Assembly (NCBI GenBank): GCA_030841105.1
Contig: JAVEDE010000110.1
Location: 62,001-126,000, forward strand
DNA length: 64,000 bases
Source: Pyrinomonadaceae bacterium
GTDB taxonomy: Bacteria; Acidobacteriota; Blastocatellia; Pyrinomonadales; Pyrinomonadaceae
Direction: 5' to 3'
Shown: positions 8,806 to 18,297 of the stretch, one piece after another
How positions within the stretch are numbered: position 1 is the stretch's first letter
Layout: the number at the start of each line of letters is the position of its first letter
The notes under the pieces: generated by a model
The model's database searches: none
What the model was told of the DNA's origin: nothing
What the model saw: the letters and a program-made list of their open reading frames with translations, nothing else
Position numbers and translations under genes: made by a program

Positions 8806-9906
8806 TTATTCGACGCGCGGCCAGCGGTAGGCTTTCGACCAACGGAGAAACTCGTCGAGGCGCGCGCCGTTTTGGCGCAGCCACTCCTCGACGCCGGGGA
8901 GGTTGCTGCGCCGGTGCGTGTGGTAGATGAACGGTTCGACGTAGTTGCGCCGCTTCAGTTCGACGAAGTAGGGCACGTAGTATTTGCCTGTGAAACTCGA
9001 CCCGAACTTTTTGGTGTCCATCTCGGAGAGCACGGCGAGGAACGAGTTGAACTGGCCGACCAGTAGTTCGACCTCGGTCTTGTCCTTGTTCTTCTCCGAC
9101 ATGCTGGCGGCCTTCGATAGTCCGAGCATCATATTGAGCGCGTCGAAGTCGCCCTCGTCCTTCTTCGCAGACATGTCCACGAAGATGTTGATCTCGTTCG
9201 CGTTCTTCCCCTGTGTGACGCCGCTGCCCAAAATCTCCTGCGCGACTTTGAGAGCCGCCTGCGAGCGCGTCGTGGCGGGTTCGAGCGTGAGGAAGCGGAG
9301 CATGGCGAGCAGCGCGGGCGTCTTGTATTGCCCGTTGTGGAAGAGCGTGCCGAGCAGCAGGTGACCGCTCCGGTGGTCGGGGATGAACGAGACGGCGCGC
9401 TTCGCGCTCTTGCGCGCGTCTTCGAGTTTGCCCGCGCCGCGCTCGGTGATCGCGAGGTTGAAATAGAGCAGCCCCTCTTCGGGCATCAACTTGATCCCGG
9501 CCTTGTAAATCTCAATCGCTTTCTGCGCGTTGCCCTGATTGTCCAGCACGTTACCGGCGAGCGTGTAGAACCCTCCGAGGTGCTCGGACTTGTACTGCGC
9601 TCCGCGGTAGACAATCTCCAGAGTCTTCGCGTAGTCCTTCTTCGCATAGTAAGAGTAGGCGAGTTCGTACATGGCGAGCACGTTGTCGGGGTTCTCCTTC
9701 AACGCCTCCTGATACTTGGAGATGGCCGCGTCGAACTCGCCTTTCTCGTGCAACTCCACGCCCGCCTTGATGGCCGCCGTCTGAGTCTCGTTCGGAGCGA
9801 CGGGCGTCAGCTTGGGCGCGGACAACTGCGCGTGCGCGGCTTGCGCCGACAGCAGCCACAGGAGCAGGCAGGCGAGGGCGGCGGGCGCGTGGAGTCTGTG
9901 GCGCAA
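8806..9906 (-). CDS. Secreted tetratricopeptide-repeat protein
   Basis: The protein has 366 residues and starts with TTG at 9906. The choice is supported by a strong GGAGGT eight bases upstream and by the signal peptide that follows (MRHRLHAPAALACLLLWLLS, cleavage near AAHAQ). At least three or four TPR units lie between about residues 45 and 210 (ELHEKGEFDAAISKYQEAL, AYSYYAKKDYAKTLEIVY, NVLDNQGNAQKAIEIYKAGI, LAITERGAGKLEDARKSAK). The C-terminal 150 residues are not TPR and contain aromatic-rich segments (GKYYVPYFVELKRRNYVEPF). It probably acts as a periplasmic scaffold, but partners are not evident from the neighbours. Confidence 0.8.
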   Translation of the reverse strand: MRHRLHAPAALACLLLWLLSAQAAHAQLSAPKLTPVAPNETQTAAIKAGVELHEKGEFDAAISKYQEALKENPDNVLAMYELAYSYYAKKDYAKTLEIVYRGAQYKSEHLGGFYTLAGNVLDNQGNAQKAIEIYKAGIKLMPEEGLLYFNLAITERGAGKLEDARKSAKRAVSFIPDHRSGHLLLGTLFHNGQYKTPALLAMLRFLTLEPATTRSQAALKVAQEILGSGVTQGKNANEINIFVDMSAKKDEGDFDALNMMLGLSKAASMSEKNKDKTEVELLVGQFNSFLAVLSEMDTKKFGSSFTGKYYVPYFVELKRRNYVEPFIYHTHRRSNLPGVEEWLRQNGARLDEFLRWSKAYRWPRVE

Positions 9907-9951
9907 AGTGTGATACCTCCGTTGACGATCTGTTCGCGTTGACTTGAGTAA

Positions 9952-11145
9952 CTAGACGCGCTCGACGAGCAGGGCGAGTCCGAGGCCGCCGCTGACGCAG
10001 AGCGTGGCGAGGCCGCGGCGCGCGTCGCGCTTCTGCATCTCGTGCAAGAGCGTGGTGGTGATGCGTACGCCCGTGCAGCCGATGGGGTGGCCGAGCGCGA
10101 TTGCGCCGCCGTTAACGTTGAGGCGCGCGGCGTCGAAATTCAGTTCGCGGTCGCAGGCGATGACCTGCGCGGCGAAGGCTTCGTTGAGTTCGACCAGATC
10201 AATGTCTGCGAGCGTCAGTTGTTGCCGTGCCAGGAGCGCGCGGACAGCGGGCACGGGGCCGATGCCCATGACTTCGGGCGCAACCCCGGCGATCTCGTAA
10301 TCAACGATGCGCGCCACAAGTTCGACGCCGCCGCCACTCCTCGCCTTCAACGTCGCTTCGTCCAAGACGACGACGGCGGCCGCGCCGTCCGTGATGCCGG
10401 AAGAGTTGCCCGCCGTCACCGTGCCGCTCCGGCGGTCGAAGACGGGCGTGAGTTTGCGTAAAGTTTCGAGGGTCGTGTCGGCGCGCGGGTGCTCGTCGCG
10501 CGTGAGCGTGAGCGATTCGCCGCGGCGGCCTTTGATCTCGACGGGCGTGAGTTCCGCGTCGAAGCGGCCGGAGTCAATGGCGGCGGCCGCGCGTTGCTGC
10601 GAGCGTAGGGCGAAGGCGTCCTGCTCGTCGCGCGTGATCTCATACCGGCGCGCGAGGTTCTCGGCCGTCTCGCCCATGATGAGGCCGGAGAGCGGGTCGA
10701 GAAAACCGTCGCGGTACATGCCGTCCACGAGTTCGACGTTGCCCATCTTCGCGCCCCAGCGCGCGCCCTCCGCGAAGTAGGGAACGCGCGACATGTTCTC
10801 CACGCCGCCCGCGAGCACGGCGCGCGCGCGTCCGAGCATGATCTCCTGCGCCGCGAGGATGATCGCCTTCAAGCCCGACCCGCACGCCTGATTGACGGTG
10901 AACGCGGGCACTGTCTCAGGCGCGCCCGCGCGATAACCGATCTGGCGCGCGAGGTTCGGCCCCGTGCCCGCCTGCCGCGCCGCGCCCCAGATCACTTCCT
11001 GAATCGCGTCCGGTTCAAGACCGGCGCGACGCAGTGCTTCCTTCGCCGCCGTCGCGCCCAACTCCGCCGCCGTCACCCCGGCGAGCGCGCCGCCGAAGCG
11101 GCCGATGGGCGTTCGCACCGCCCCGCACAGATAAATGTCTTTCAT
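9952..11145 (-). CDS. Thiolase (acetyl-CoA C-acetyltransferase)
   Basis: The protein has 397 residues from the ATG at 11145 ([19 protein letters not shown]), the classic thiolase N-terminus. An in-frame ATG 11 codons earlier is less typical. Catalytic residues are all present: nucleophile Cys88 in NQACGSG, His353 in GHPIG and Cys383 in CVSGG. The length equals that of biosynthetic and degradative thiolases. It condenses two acetyl-CoA to acetoacetyl-CoA or does the reverse, in the cytoplasm, in fatty-acid or ketone metabolism. No hydroxyacyl-CoA dehydrogenase or other beta-oxidation gene is adjacent, so the direction of use is open. Confidence 0.95.
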   Translation of the reverse strand: MKDIYLCGAVRTPIGRFGGALAGVTAAELGATAAKEALRRAGLEPDAIQEVIWGAARQAGTGPNLARQIGYRAGAPETVPAFTVNQACGSGLKAIILAAQEIMLGRARAVLAGGVENMSRVPYFAEGARWGAKMGNVELVDGMYRDGFLDPLSGLIMGETAENLARRYEITRDEQDAFALRSQQRAAAAIDSGRFDAELTPVEIKGRRGESLTLTRDEHPRADTTLETLRKLTPVFDRRSGTVTAGNSSGITDGAAAVVVLDEATLKARSGGGVELVARIVDYEIAGVAPEVMGIGPVPAVRALLARQQLTLADIDLVELNEAFAAQVIACDRELNFDAARLNVNGGAIALGHPIGCTGVRITTTLLHEMQKRDARRGLATLCVSGGLGLALLVERV

Positions 11146-11173
11146 TGACTCACTCACTGAATTAAGATTCGCC

Positions 11174-11199
11174 GACAAGTGACAAGATAATAACTTGTC
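11174..11199. repeat. Short palindrome related to the 485-618 repeat
   Basis: GACAAGTGACAAGATAATAA followed by CTTGTC forms a small inverted repeat just upstream of the thiolase start. It repeats the GACAAGTGAC core of the larger repeat at 485-618. It may be a 5' leader hairpin of the thiolase mRNA or a remnant of a dispersed element. Confidence 0.55.
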
Positions 11200-11294
11200 C
11201 TTCGAGCAGACTCCAAAACGGCGCGCGCGCCGTCAACCGGCTCGTCAATCGTCGCTCACGTTGTCGCAGTTATCGCTCATGGCTGTCTCAATTG

Positions 11295-12860
11295 ATGAAA
11301 GTCCTCACGAATCCGGACGAAAGGGAAGAGGCGCGCCGACGCCTCGCGGAAATACTTGAGGCGCGCGTCGAGTGGTTTTGCGCCGAGACGCGCGAGGGCG
11401 CGTCGCTTCCGCTCGGCCGTGGCGAATGGGAGTTGGAGACGGCGCACGGCGCGCTGCACTTCTCTTACCGGACGGAGCGCGGCCGTGCGCGCGTGTGGCG
11501 CGTGGCGGGTTGGGAATGGACGGGCGAGCGGCTGCGCCTCGACGCGGCGCGGCGGATGGGCGCGGAGAGCGCGGTGTTGGAACTCGTGCCGCGCGCGTCC
11601 GTCGGCGAGAACGTCGCCGCGCTCAAGGCGGCACGGCGCGCGGCGTGCGAACGTCTGGCCGCGCTCGTGTGCGAGGCGACGGGCAACACGCGTGTCGAGC
11701 GCGCGACTTTGAGCGCGGGCGCACGACGCGGCGAGCCGGGGCGTTACGCGCGCATCACGCTCCGGCGCGCGGGGCGTGAACGAATCGCGTTGACGGGCGC
11801 GGTCGTCGCGCTCGGCGCGCATGAAGTGGACGACTTGCTCGCGTCGGCCTTGCTATGGTGGACGCGTGTCAGCGTCGGAGTCGGCAGTGGTAAGTCGGAT
11901 CGCGTGGGCGCGCGTCAGTTGTGGCTCGTCGTCGCGCACGAGTTGAAAGACGCAGCCGCCGCGCGTCTGGCGTTGCTCGGCGAAGACGTGCGGCGCGAGA
12001 TCAAGTTGTTCGAGACGGACGAGGGTTGGCACAACGTCGCGCCCGTCGCGCTGCCGACGCTCGCACAGACCTTCGACGGCGCGACGCGTTTTCGCAAGCC
12101 CCCTCCCGACGGGTTGAGCGAGACGGCCGCGTGCCTCGTCGCGCTCGCGCCCGACGCCATTGATGTGGTGCGCGCACGCCACGGCGAGACGCTCCGCTTC
12201 CACGGGCTGAGTTTCGCGCGCGTGCGTTGCTGGATGCGACGCGAGCGCGTGTGGTTCGGCGCGGGTCGTGCGCCGCGCGTCCTGCTCGAAGACGACAACC
12301 GGACGCAACTCTCGAAACTCGTTGACGAACTGCGCGAGCACCGCCGCGCCACGGCCGTTGACCGCCGCCACGCACTCTACGCCGCCGCGCCCGAAGCGTG
12401 GCTCGAATCACTACTCCGTCGCGACATCACGCGGCTCGACCCCGGCCTGCGCCTCGCCCCGCTCCACGCGCAGTTTCGCACCCCGGCGCGCACCGGGAGC
12501 GCGGGCGGCGCGCGCCCCGTTGATCTGCTCGCCCTGCGCCGCGACGGTCGGCTCGTCGTCATCGAACTGAAAGTCGCGGAAGACGCCGCCCTCCCCCTGC
12601 AAGGCGCGGACTACTGGCGACGCGTCGAGGCGCACCGCCGCCGAGGCGACCTCGCGCGCTCACGCCTCTTCGGCGACGCACACATCGCCGACGAACCGCC
12701 CCTTGTCTATCTCGTCGCGCCGCTCCTGCGCTTCCACCGCCACTTCCACACGCTCGCGCGAACGATCTCGCCCGACATCGAACTCTACCGCTTCGACCTC
12801 AACGAAGACTGGCGCACAGGGGTGCGCGTGATGCGGCGGGTTGTGATTCAAAGTAGCTGA
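11295..12860 (+). CDS. Putative PD-(D/E)XK-type nuclease or nuclease-like protein
   Basis: The protein has 521 residues from the ATG at 11295; a TTG one codon earlier is possible. Most of the chain is unrecognised and very rich in Arg, Ala and Glu. About residues 400-430 contain PVDLLALRRDGRLVVIELKV, which fits the D-x(n)-E-x-K core of the PD-(D/E)XK nuclease superfamily, as found in NucS and NERD-type proteins. A following helix (GADYWRRVEAHRRRGDL) is also usual there. The N-terminal 380 residues may bind nucleic acid or only scaffold the domain. It reads alone between the thiolase on the minus strand and the beta-propeller gene, so context does not help. The nuclease assignment rests on this one motif. 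Confidence 0.6.
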   Translation: MKVLTNPDEREEARRRLAEILEARVEWFCAETREGASLPLGRGEWELETAHGALHFSYRTERGRARVWRVAGWEWTGERLRLDAARRMGAESAVLELVPRASVGENVAALKAARRAACERLAALVCEATGNTRVERATLSAGARRGEPGRYARITLRRAGRERIALTGAVVALGAHEVDDLLASALLWWTRVSVGVGSGKSDRVGARQLWLVVAHELKDAAAARLALLGEDVRREIKLFETDEGWHNVAPVALPTLAQTFDGATRFRKPPPDGLSETAACLVALAPDAIDVVRARHGETLRFHGLSFARVRCWMRRERVWFGAGRAPRVLLEDDNRTQLSKLVDELREHRRATAVDRRHALYAAAPEAWLESLLRRDITRLDPGLRLAPLHAQFRTPARTGSAGGARPVDLLALRRDGRLVVIELKVAEDAALPLQGADYWRRVEAHRRRGDLARSRLFGDAHIADEPPLVYLVAPLLRFHRHFHTLARTISPDIELYRFDLNEDWRTGVRVMRRVVIQSS

Positions 12861-13083
12861 ACGTTACCGGTTCGGCATTCCGTTGCGCGGTATTTTGGGG
12901 TCGCTGGTATTATGATGCGAGTGCGCCTATCCCGGCGGCGGCCTGACAAAGGCATGCGTCCGGCCGCCGACATCGAAGTTATTAAGTTCAAGCAGAGGTC
13001 ATGGCGGGCGGGTGATGTCCGGCGTCAGGCTCGCTTGACCTGACGTGATCCCAACCCGGCAAGATCAAATCGTAGGGGGAATG

Positions 13084-14550
13084 ATGAGTACTCTTTGTCC
13101 TGCATCGGAAAGTATCCGCAAAGTAATTGACCCTTCCCGGCTCTTGCGTCAGGTCGTTATGGCGTGCGTGCTGCTTCTGGCATCAAGCACAGCTTACGGT
13201 CAGGACATCGTGTGGCCGCAGTTCCGCGGGCCGGACTCGAACCCGGTGGGAGCGCATGCGCGGCTGGCCGAGCGTTGGTCGAAGACCGAGAATGTGGAAT
13301 GGTCGCAGGCGATACCGGGGCGCGGGTGGTCGTCGCCGATTGTGACGGGAGGGCGGGTGTACTTGACCAGCGTCACGACGGAGGGCAAGTCGAAGCCGCC
13401 GCAGATTGGGACGGAGTACAGCAACGAGTACGCCGCGGAGTTGATGAAACAGGGTCTCTCACAGGAGCAGGTGCTTGAGCGTCTGACGGCGCGGGACATC
13501 GAACTGCCGCAAGAGGTGACGCTGCATTACTTCCTCTACTGCCTTGATCTGAAAAGCGGCAAGGTTGACTGGCAGAAGGAGTTTTACACGGGGCGTCCGC
13601 CGGGCGGGCGTCACCGCAAGAACAGCTTCACTTCGGAAAGTCCTGTGACCGACGGGAAATCAGTCTACGTGTACGTGGCGAATCTGGGGCTGTGGGCGTT
13701 TGACCTGAAGGGGAAGCCGGTGTGGCGAACGCCGCTCGAAGCGCATCCGATCTATCTCGACTTCGGGACGGGGAGTTCGCCCGCGCTGGCGGGCGAACTG
13801 TTGGTCGTCGTGAACGACAACCAGAAGCAGCAGTACATCGCGGCGTTCGACAAGCGGACGGGCAAGGAGGCGTGGCGCGCGAACCGGGACATCGGCGGCA
13901 AGACGCAGCCGGTACAGCGGTCGGGGTGGGTCACGCCGTTCGTCTGGCGCAACGCGTTGCGGACAGAGATCGTGACGGTGGGGCCGGGCGAGGCGATCAG
14001 TTACAGTCCGGCGGGGAAAGAACTCTGGCGCATGTCGGGGATCGCGGCGACGCCGATCCCGATGCCCTTCGCTTACGACGGGCTGCTCTACCTTGACGGC
14101 GGGCGGGGCAAGCCGTTGTACGCGCTACGCCCCGGCGCAACGGGCGACATCACGCTCGAAAAAGATCAGACCTCGAACAAGTTCGTCGTCTGGTCGCAGG
14201 CGCGCGGCGGGACTTACTTGCCGACGCCCGTCGCTTATGACGGTGGCATCTACGCGCTGACCGAGACGGGCATCCTCAGCCGCTTCGACGCCAAGACCGG
14301 CGAGCAGACTTACAAGCTGCGGATCGATCCGGCGGCGACGGCTTTCACGACCTCGCCGTGGGCTTACAACGGCAAGCTGTTCTGCCTGAGCGAAGAGGGT
14401 CAGACGTTTGTGATAGCGACCGGGGAGAAGTTCCAGCTATTGCACGTGAATGCACTGGACGAGATGGCTCTGGCGTCGCCCGCGCTCGTGGGCGAACGCC
14501 TGTTGATACGGACGGAGAGTCGGCTGTACTCGATCCGCCGGGGAAGATAA
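13084..14550 (+). CDS. Secreted PQQ-like beta-propeller protein
   Basis: The protein has about 488 residues. The start is placed at the second of two adjacent ATGs (13081, 13084), behind GGGGGA. A hydrophobic export signal spans about residues 20-42 and ends ASSTAYGQ. The mature part begins VWPQFRGPDSNPVG, typical of outer-membrane or periplasmic PQQ-binding-like propellers. Repeated blade motifs follow: YCLDLKSGKVDWQKEF, LGLWAFDLKGKPVWRTPL, AAFDKRTGKEAWRANRD and LSRFDAKTGEQTYKLRI. These proteins fold as seven- or eight-bladed propellers; many do not bind PQQ and have no known reaction. A paralogue with an EF-hand insertion lies at 16723-18297 on the other strand. Confidence 0.87.
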   Translation: MSTLCPASESIRKVIDPSRLLRQVVMACVLLLASSTAYGQDIVWPQFRGPDSNPVGAHARLAERWSKTENVEWSQAIPGRGWSSPIVTGGRVYLTSVTTEGKSKPPQIGTEYSNEYAAELMKQGLSQEQVLERLTARDIELPQEVTLHYFLYCLDLKSGKVDWQKEFYTGRPPGGRHRKNSFTSESPVTDGKSVYVYVANLGLWAFDLKGKPVWRTPLEAHPIYLDFGTGSSPALAGELLVVVNDNQKQQYIAAFDKRTGKEAWRANRDIGGKTQPVQRSGWVTPFVWRNALRTEIVTVGPGEAISYSPAGKELWRMSGIAATPIPMPFAYDGLLYLDGGRGKPLYALRPGATGDITLEKDQTSNKFVVWSQARGGTYLPTPVAYDGGIYALTETGILSRFDAKTGEQTYKLRIDPAATAFTTSPWAYNGKLFCLSEEGQTFVIATGEKFQLLHVNALDEMALASPALVGERLLIRTESRLYSIRRGR

Positions 14551-14603
14551 GGGGCAACGGGGATCAGACGTCAGGTCTTCGTGAGCCGAAGCCGGGGTGT
14601 GGT

Positions 14604-14648
14604 GCGAGCCGTTATCAGGCGAGTCGTTATCAGGCGAGTCGTTATCAG
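14604..14648. repeat. Three tandem 15-bp repeats
   Basis: GCGAGYCGTTATCAG occurs three times head to tail, the first copy differing by one base. A degenerate fourth half-unit (GTTAGTGATTTT) follows. The array lies between the beta-propeller gene and the DUF99 gene. It has no hairpin character, and no coding role is likely. Confidence 0.85.
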
Positions 14649-14717
14649 GTTAGTGATTTTACTCTTCGACGCAATGACGACGATCATACCGATGCGGCAG
14701 ACACCGCCGGGAAGTTT

Positions 14718-15287
14718 ATGACCCGCCACGTCATCTCGAACGTCATCGGCTTCGACGACTTCCCGTTCCCGCGTACGCACCGAGGCGACGTGCGCGTGGT
14801 AGGCGTCGTCTACTCAGGCGCGCGTCTCAATGGCGTCTTGAGCGGGCGCGTGCGGCGTGACGGGGCGAACGCCGCGCAGAAGCTCGCGGAGCTAGTCGCG
14901 GGGTCGAAGTTCGCGCCGCAGTTGCAACTCGTCATGTTGCAGGGGATCGCGCTCGGCGGATTCAACGTCGTAGACATCCACGGCTTGCACGCCGAACTTG
15001 GCATCCCTGTGTTGGTCGTCGCCAGACGTGCGCCGCGCATGGGACTCATCAGGGACGCGCTGCTGGGGCGCGTGCCGGGCGGTAGGCGCAAGTGGGCGCT
15101 CGTCGAGCGGGCGGGCGCGATGGAGTCGGCGGGCGGGGTCTTCGTACAACGTGCGGGACTGAGCTTTGACACGGCCGGCGACATCATCCGGCGTTTTTCC
15201 GTGTACGGGAATCTACCGGAGCCGTTACGTGTGGCGCACCTGATCGCGGGCGGCGTCGGCGCGGGCGAGAGCAGGGGACGCGCGTAA
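14718..15287 (+). CDS. DUF99 family protein
   Basis: The protein has 189 residues from the ATG at 14718, preceded by GGGAAG. The frame is open far upstream, but only this start gives the family N-terminus (MTRHVISNVIGFDDFPFPR). Family features run through the whole chain: GDVRVVGVVYSGARLNGVLS, LQLVMLQGIALGGFNVVDIH and GIPVLVVARRAPRM. The length of about 190 residues is usual for DUF99. The function is not established; some members have been described as endonuclease V relatives. The preceding gap holds a tandem repeat. The gene appears to be transcribed in the same direction as its neighbours but with spacings over 140 bp. Confidence 0.85.
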   Translation: MTRHVISNVIGFDDFPFPRTHRGDVRVVGVVYSGARLNGVLSGRVRRDGANAAQKLAELVAGSKFAPQLQLVMLQGIALGGFNVVDIHGLHAELGIPVLVVARRAPRMGLIRDALLGRVPGGRRKWALVERAGAMESAGGVFVQRAGLSFDTAGDIIRRFSVYGNLPEPLRVAHLIAGGVGAGESRGRA

Positions 15288-15431
15288 CCGTGTCATACCG
15301 CCCAACGCCGCCGCGCCGCGCTTGATCAGGGCGAACTACCGGGCGGCCACAAAATCCCTCGCACCGGCACACTGAGGATGAACACACGGATTGTTCTTCA
15401 ACCTTGTTTGAGTGGAGGGAGCTAAAACAAC

Positions 15432-16628
15432 ATGGTGCAAATGCTGACGGCTTACAGTGAGGGGCGCGCGAACACCAACGACGTGATGCGCGCGCTCGTG
15501 AGTTACCGCGGTTGGCTCGTTCCGGCTACGCTCGTCGCACAAGTTGCCGTACAGAGCGGCGAACAGACTCGTAGTGTTGACAACATGACGAGCTTCGGCG
15601 GGGAGACACGACTGCCGCCCGGCGAGTTGTGGATTTTTACAGACCGCGAGGCCGCCGAGATCGCACAGGCGGCGGGCGCGTCGCTCGGCCTGTACGCGGG
15701 CGGCATCGCCGGGACGGAACTGTTCCGCAGCATCCATCCGAACATCGAAACCGTGCGCGTCAATCCCTACTCGCCGCGCGAACGGACGTGGGTGTTTTCG
15801 CAGGGCAGCGCCTCTCAAGTGGGCAAGCTGTGGGCGGAGGCAATCGCGCTCGAAGAGAGCTTCGAGCAGTGGCGGCAGACGGGCAAGCCTGACAAAACGG
15901 TTGTCAGCAACTATCCGGCCTTCCTTGTGTTCGATCACTCATCCGGCCCCATAGTCACTCTGCCGAATCAGGGCGGGATGTCGAACCCGGCGGCAGCCTT
16001 CACCGCGCCCGATTGCGCCGACAAGTTTTTGTCCGAGATCGGCGAAGCGCAGGCCGCGCAGATGCGACAGGCAGTGGCCGGTGGAGAGTTGTTGATGGCG
16101 CGAGCGGCAGTGATGGGGATTGACGGACTGCTTTTCAACTTTTTCGGCCCCGGCACAACCTACGCGTTTCCGTTCAATGATCTCCGAACGGACGAGGCAA
16201 ATAATCTCCGCACGGACGAAGCAAAGCCGCGTCGGATTCTCATGGTGCTGCTGAGCGACGGGTTGCGTCTGCCTTCCGGGTTCGTCGCCGAGTCGCCTTA
16301 CCGTTGTCTGGTCTATTGCAAAGTCCCCGGCGAATGGGTGGAAGGCGACGCGCCCGAATCGGACGAACTCTGGCTCAAAGGGGCGTCGCTGCGACCCGAC
16401 AAAGTTGAGGGACTCTTCGAGGGGCTGTACGGCAAAACGTGGCGGGGCGGCAACTCCGACGGTTCGCAGTACGTGGTCGAGGTAGGGGGCGCGCGTCTCC
16501 TCAACCCCCGGCGCGAAGGCGAGCGGCCGTGGGAGCAAGACGACCCGAACGACAAGCGATTCCGGTACTTCTACTTCGCCGCCGAACGCGACGGGCAGTT
16601 CACACCCGTCTCACCTTCGGAGTTGTGA
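15432..16628 (+). CDS. Protein of unknown function
   Basis: The protein has 398 residues, starting at the ATG at 15432 with GGAGGGAG about ten bases upstream. There is no signal peptide or membrane segment. The N-terminus (NTNDVMRALVSYRGWLVPA) faintly recalls SseB-like domains, but I cannot support that family. The chain is rich in short beta segments with conserved-looking aromatic positions (RYFYFAAERDGQFTPV at the end). A small in-frame duplication is visible at about residues 249-264, NDLRTDEANNLRTDEA, encoded by a 21-bp direct repeat near 16178-16220. Codon use resembles its neighbours. It converges on the EF-hand beta-propeller gene. Confidence 0.65.
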   Translation: MVQMLTAYSEGRANTNDVMRALVSYRGWLVPATLVAQVAVQSGEQTRSVDNMTSFGGETRLPPGELWIFTDREAAEIAQAAGASLGLYAGGIAGTELFRSIHPNIETVRVNPYSPRERTWVFSQGSASQVGKLWAEAIALEESFEQWRQTGKPDKTVVSNYPAFLVFDHSSGPIVTLPNQGGMSNPAAAFTAPDCADKFLSEIGEAQAAQMRQAVAGGELLMARAAVMGIDGLLFNFFGPGTTYAFPFNDLRTDEANNLRTDEAKPRRILMVLLSDGLRLPSGFVAESPYRCLVYCKVPGEWVEGDAPESDELWLKGASLRPDKVEGLFEGLYGKTWRGGNSDGSQYVVEVGGARLLNPRREGERPWEQDDPNDKRFRYFYFAAERDGQFTPVSPSEL

Positions 16629-16722
16629 ATCGTTCCGGTCGCTACGTCGAACAGGGAACACCGTCAGGACAAGGAGATTGACCTGCATGGCTTTTGAGAA
16701 AGCGACGCCGAAACGGTAGGCG

Positions 16723-18297
16723 TTATTTGCCGAAACTATAAAGCGCGCTGCGAGTCCTGATGTACACACGCCCGTCGGCAATCGCCGGTGTAGCGTACAC
16801 CTCGTCGTCCAACTCGTTGACCGCGAGCACCTCCCAATCGCCTGTGGCCTTCAAGACCGACACCTGACCGCCCTGTCCGACCAGAAACACCTTGCCGTCG
16901 GCCGCCACCGGCGACGCGAAGTATTTATCAATCGCACCTTGCAGGCGGCCTTGCTTGATCACGTTGCCGGTCGCCGGATCGAACGAGAGCAGAATCCCGC
17001 TGTCGTTGACCATGAAGAGGACGCCTTTGTAGAGCAGTGTGGAAGGAACTTGCGGCACGGGTTTTTGATACCGCCAACGGATCGCCGTCGCCGTTTGATC
17101 GCCCTGTCCTCCCAGTTTGATGGCGAGCAGTCCGTTCTCCGAAGCCATCATGCCGCGGAACACTTCCCAATCCTTCGCGTTCAACTTCTCGTCGCGATCC
17201 GTGTCGAACGCCTCGAAGGCGGCTCGCAACATCTTGTCCATCTTCTCGTCGCCCTTGACCTCCGACCTCGCGATCAACTTATCGTTATCCTTATCGTATC
17301 TCTTCCAAGCCTCTTCGAGAGGAATCGTGCCGATCTGCTGTCCCGGTTGGTTCTGCGGGAAACCCCAGCCGTTGATGTAGACATATTCACCGTCGCTGCT
17401 GGCGATAGATTTCATCTCGCACGCCAACCCGCGCACCCACCAAACTCTCTTGCCGTCCGCAACCGAGTAAGCCGAAAGCTGGAACGATTCGGGAATCACG
17501 ATCTGCTTCGCGCCCTGCTTCGGCTGGTAAACGATCGGCGTCGAGTAGCCGGAGATGACCGCGGGACGTTCAACTTTCCAACGCATGCGCCCGCTCGTTT
17601 TATCAACCGCGATCAGGTATGAACTGGGGCTGTCTTGATCTACGGGCAGGATCACTTTGTCGTCAACGAGAATGGGCGACGCCCCGAAGCCGTAGAACAT
17701 GTTGAACGGGCCGAGCGGGAGACGCCAACGCTCCTTGCCCGCACGGTCGTAAGAAACCAACCCGAACTCTTGGAAGAAGACGTAGACGTTCGTCCCGTCC
17801 GTGACGGGACTCGGCGACGCAGGATCGTTGACGTTCTGCAAACGGCCTTCGCGCGAGCGCGGCACTTCACGCTGCCACAGCAGCTTCCCCGTCTGACGGT
17901 CGAGACAGATCACCAGTAGTTTATGATTCTTCTCGCGGGCGTTCCCCGTCGCGGCAACTGCTGATGACTGACTGTTGGGTGCTTTTTCCTTCGTGTACGC
18001 GGTGACGAACACGCGATCTCGCGTCAGCACCGGCGAAGAATGTCCGGGCGGCAGCGGCGTCTTCCAAACCACGTTCTTCTCAGGGCCGAACACTTCGGGC
18101 AGCCCGGTTGATTCTGCGACGCCGCTCCCGTTCGGGCCGCGAAACTGCGGCCAGTCTTCGGCAAACGCACCTGTCGCCGCGAACAACGCGAACGCCATGA
18201 CCAGCGTCGCGATCAAGAGAGAGCCGCTTGTGTTTCTTAACTTCGACGCCTTGCTGCGCGAGTTTGTCTTGAGCGAGGGAAAAGTTTTGTTTAGCAT
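16723..18297 (-). CDS. Secreted PQQ-like beta-propeller protein with inserted EF-hand pair
   Basis: The protein has 524 residues. A signal peptide lies at about residues 26-46, ending ATGAFAEDWPQFRGPNGSG. Blade motifs include VICLDRQTGKLLWQREV, YDRAGKERWRLPLG, AVDKTSGRMRWKVERP and LLSFDPATGNVIKQG. Between the fifth and sixth blade segments, at about residues 330-375, lie two EF-hand calcium loops, YDKDNDKLIARSEV and FDTDRDEKLNAKDWEVF. Each has aspartates at the 1, 3 and 5 positions of the loop. The insertion suggests calcium-dependent structure or binding at the side of the propeller. Closely related architecture is common in Planctomycetes and Acidobacteria secreted proteins. It is divergent from the DUF305-LVIVD operon. 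Confidence 0.87.
   Translation of the reverse strand: MLNKTFPSLKTNSRSKASKLRNTSGSLLIATLVMAFALFAATGAFAEDWPQFRGPNGSGVAESTGLPEVFGPEKNVVWKTPLPPGHSSPVLTRDRVFVTAYTKEKAPNSQSSAVAATGNAREKNHKLLVICLDRQTGKLLWQREVPRSREGRLQNVNDPASPSPVTDGTNVYVFFQEFGLVSYDRAGKERWRLPLGPFNMFYGFGASPILVDDKVILPVDQDSPSSYLIAVDKTSGRMRWKVERPAVISGYSTPIVYQPKQGAKQIVIPESFQLSAYSVADGKRVWWVRGLACEMKSIASSDGEYVYINGWGFPQNQPGQQIGTIPLEEAWKRYDKDNDKLIARSEVKGDEKMDKMLRAAFEAFDTDRDEKLNAKDWEVFRGMMASENGLLAIKLGGQGDQTATAIRWRYQKPVPQVPSTLLYKGVLFMVNDSGILLSFDPATGNVIKQGRLQGAIDKYFASPVAADGKVFLVGQGGQVSVLKATGDWEVLAVNELDDEVYATPAIADGRVYIRTRSALYSFGK

Noticed and set aside
14358..14717. Upstream extension of the DUF99 open frame
   Set aside because: The extension overlaps the end of the beta-propeller gene, passes through a tandem repeat (ASRYQ repeated) and has no family resemblance. 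The ATG at 14718 gives the family N-terminus.
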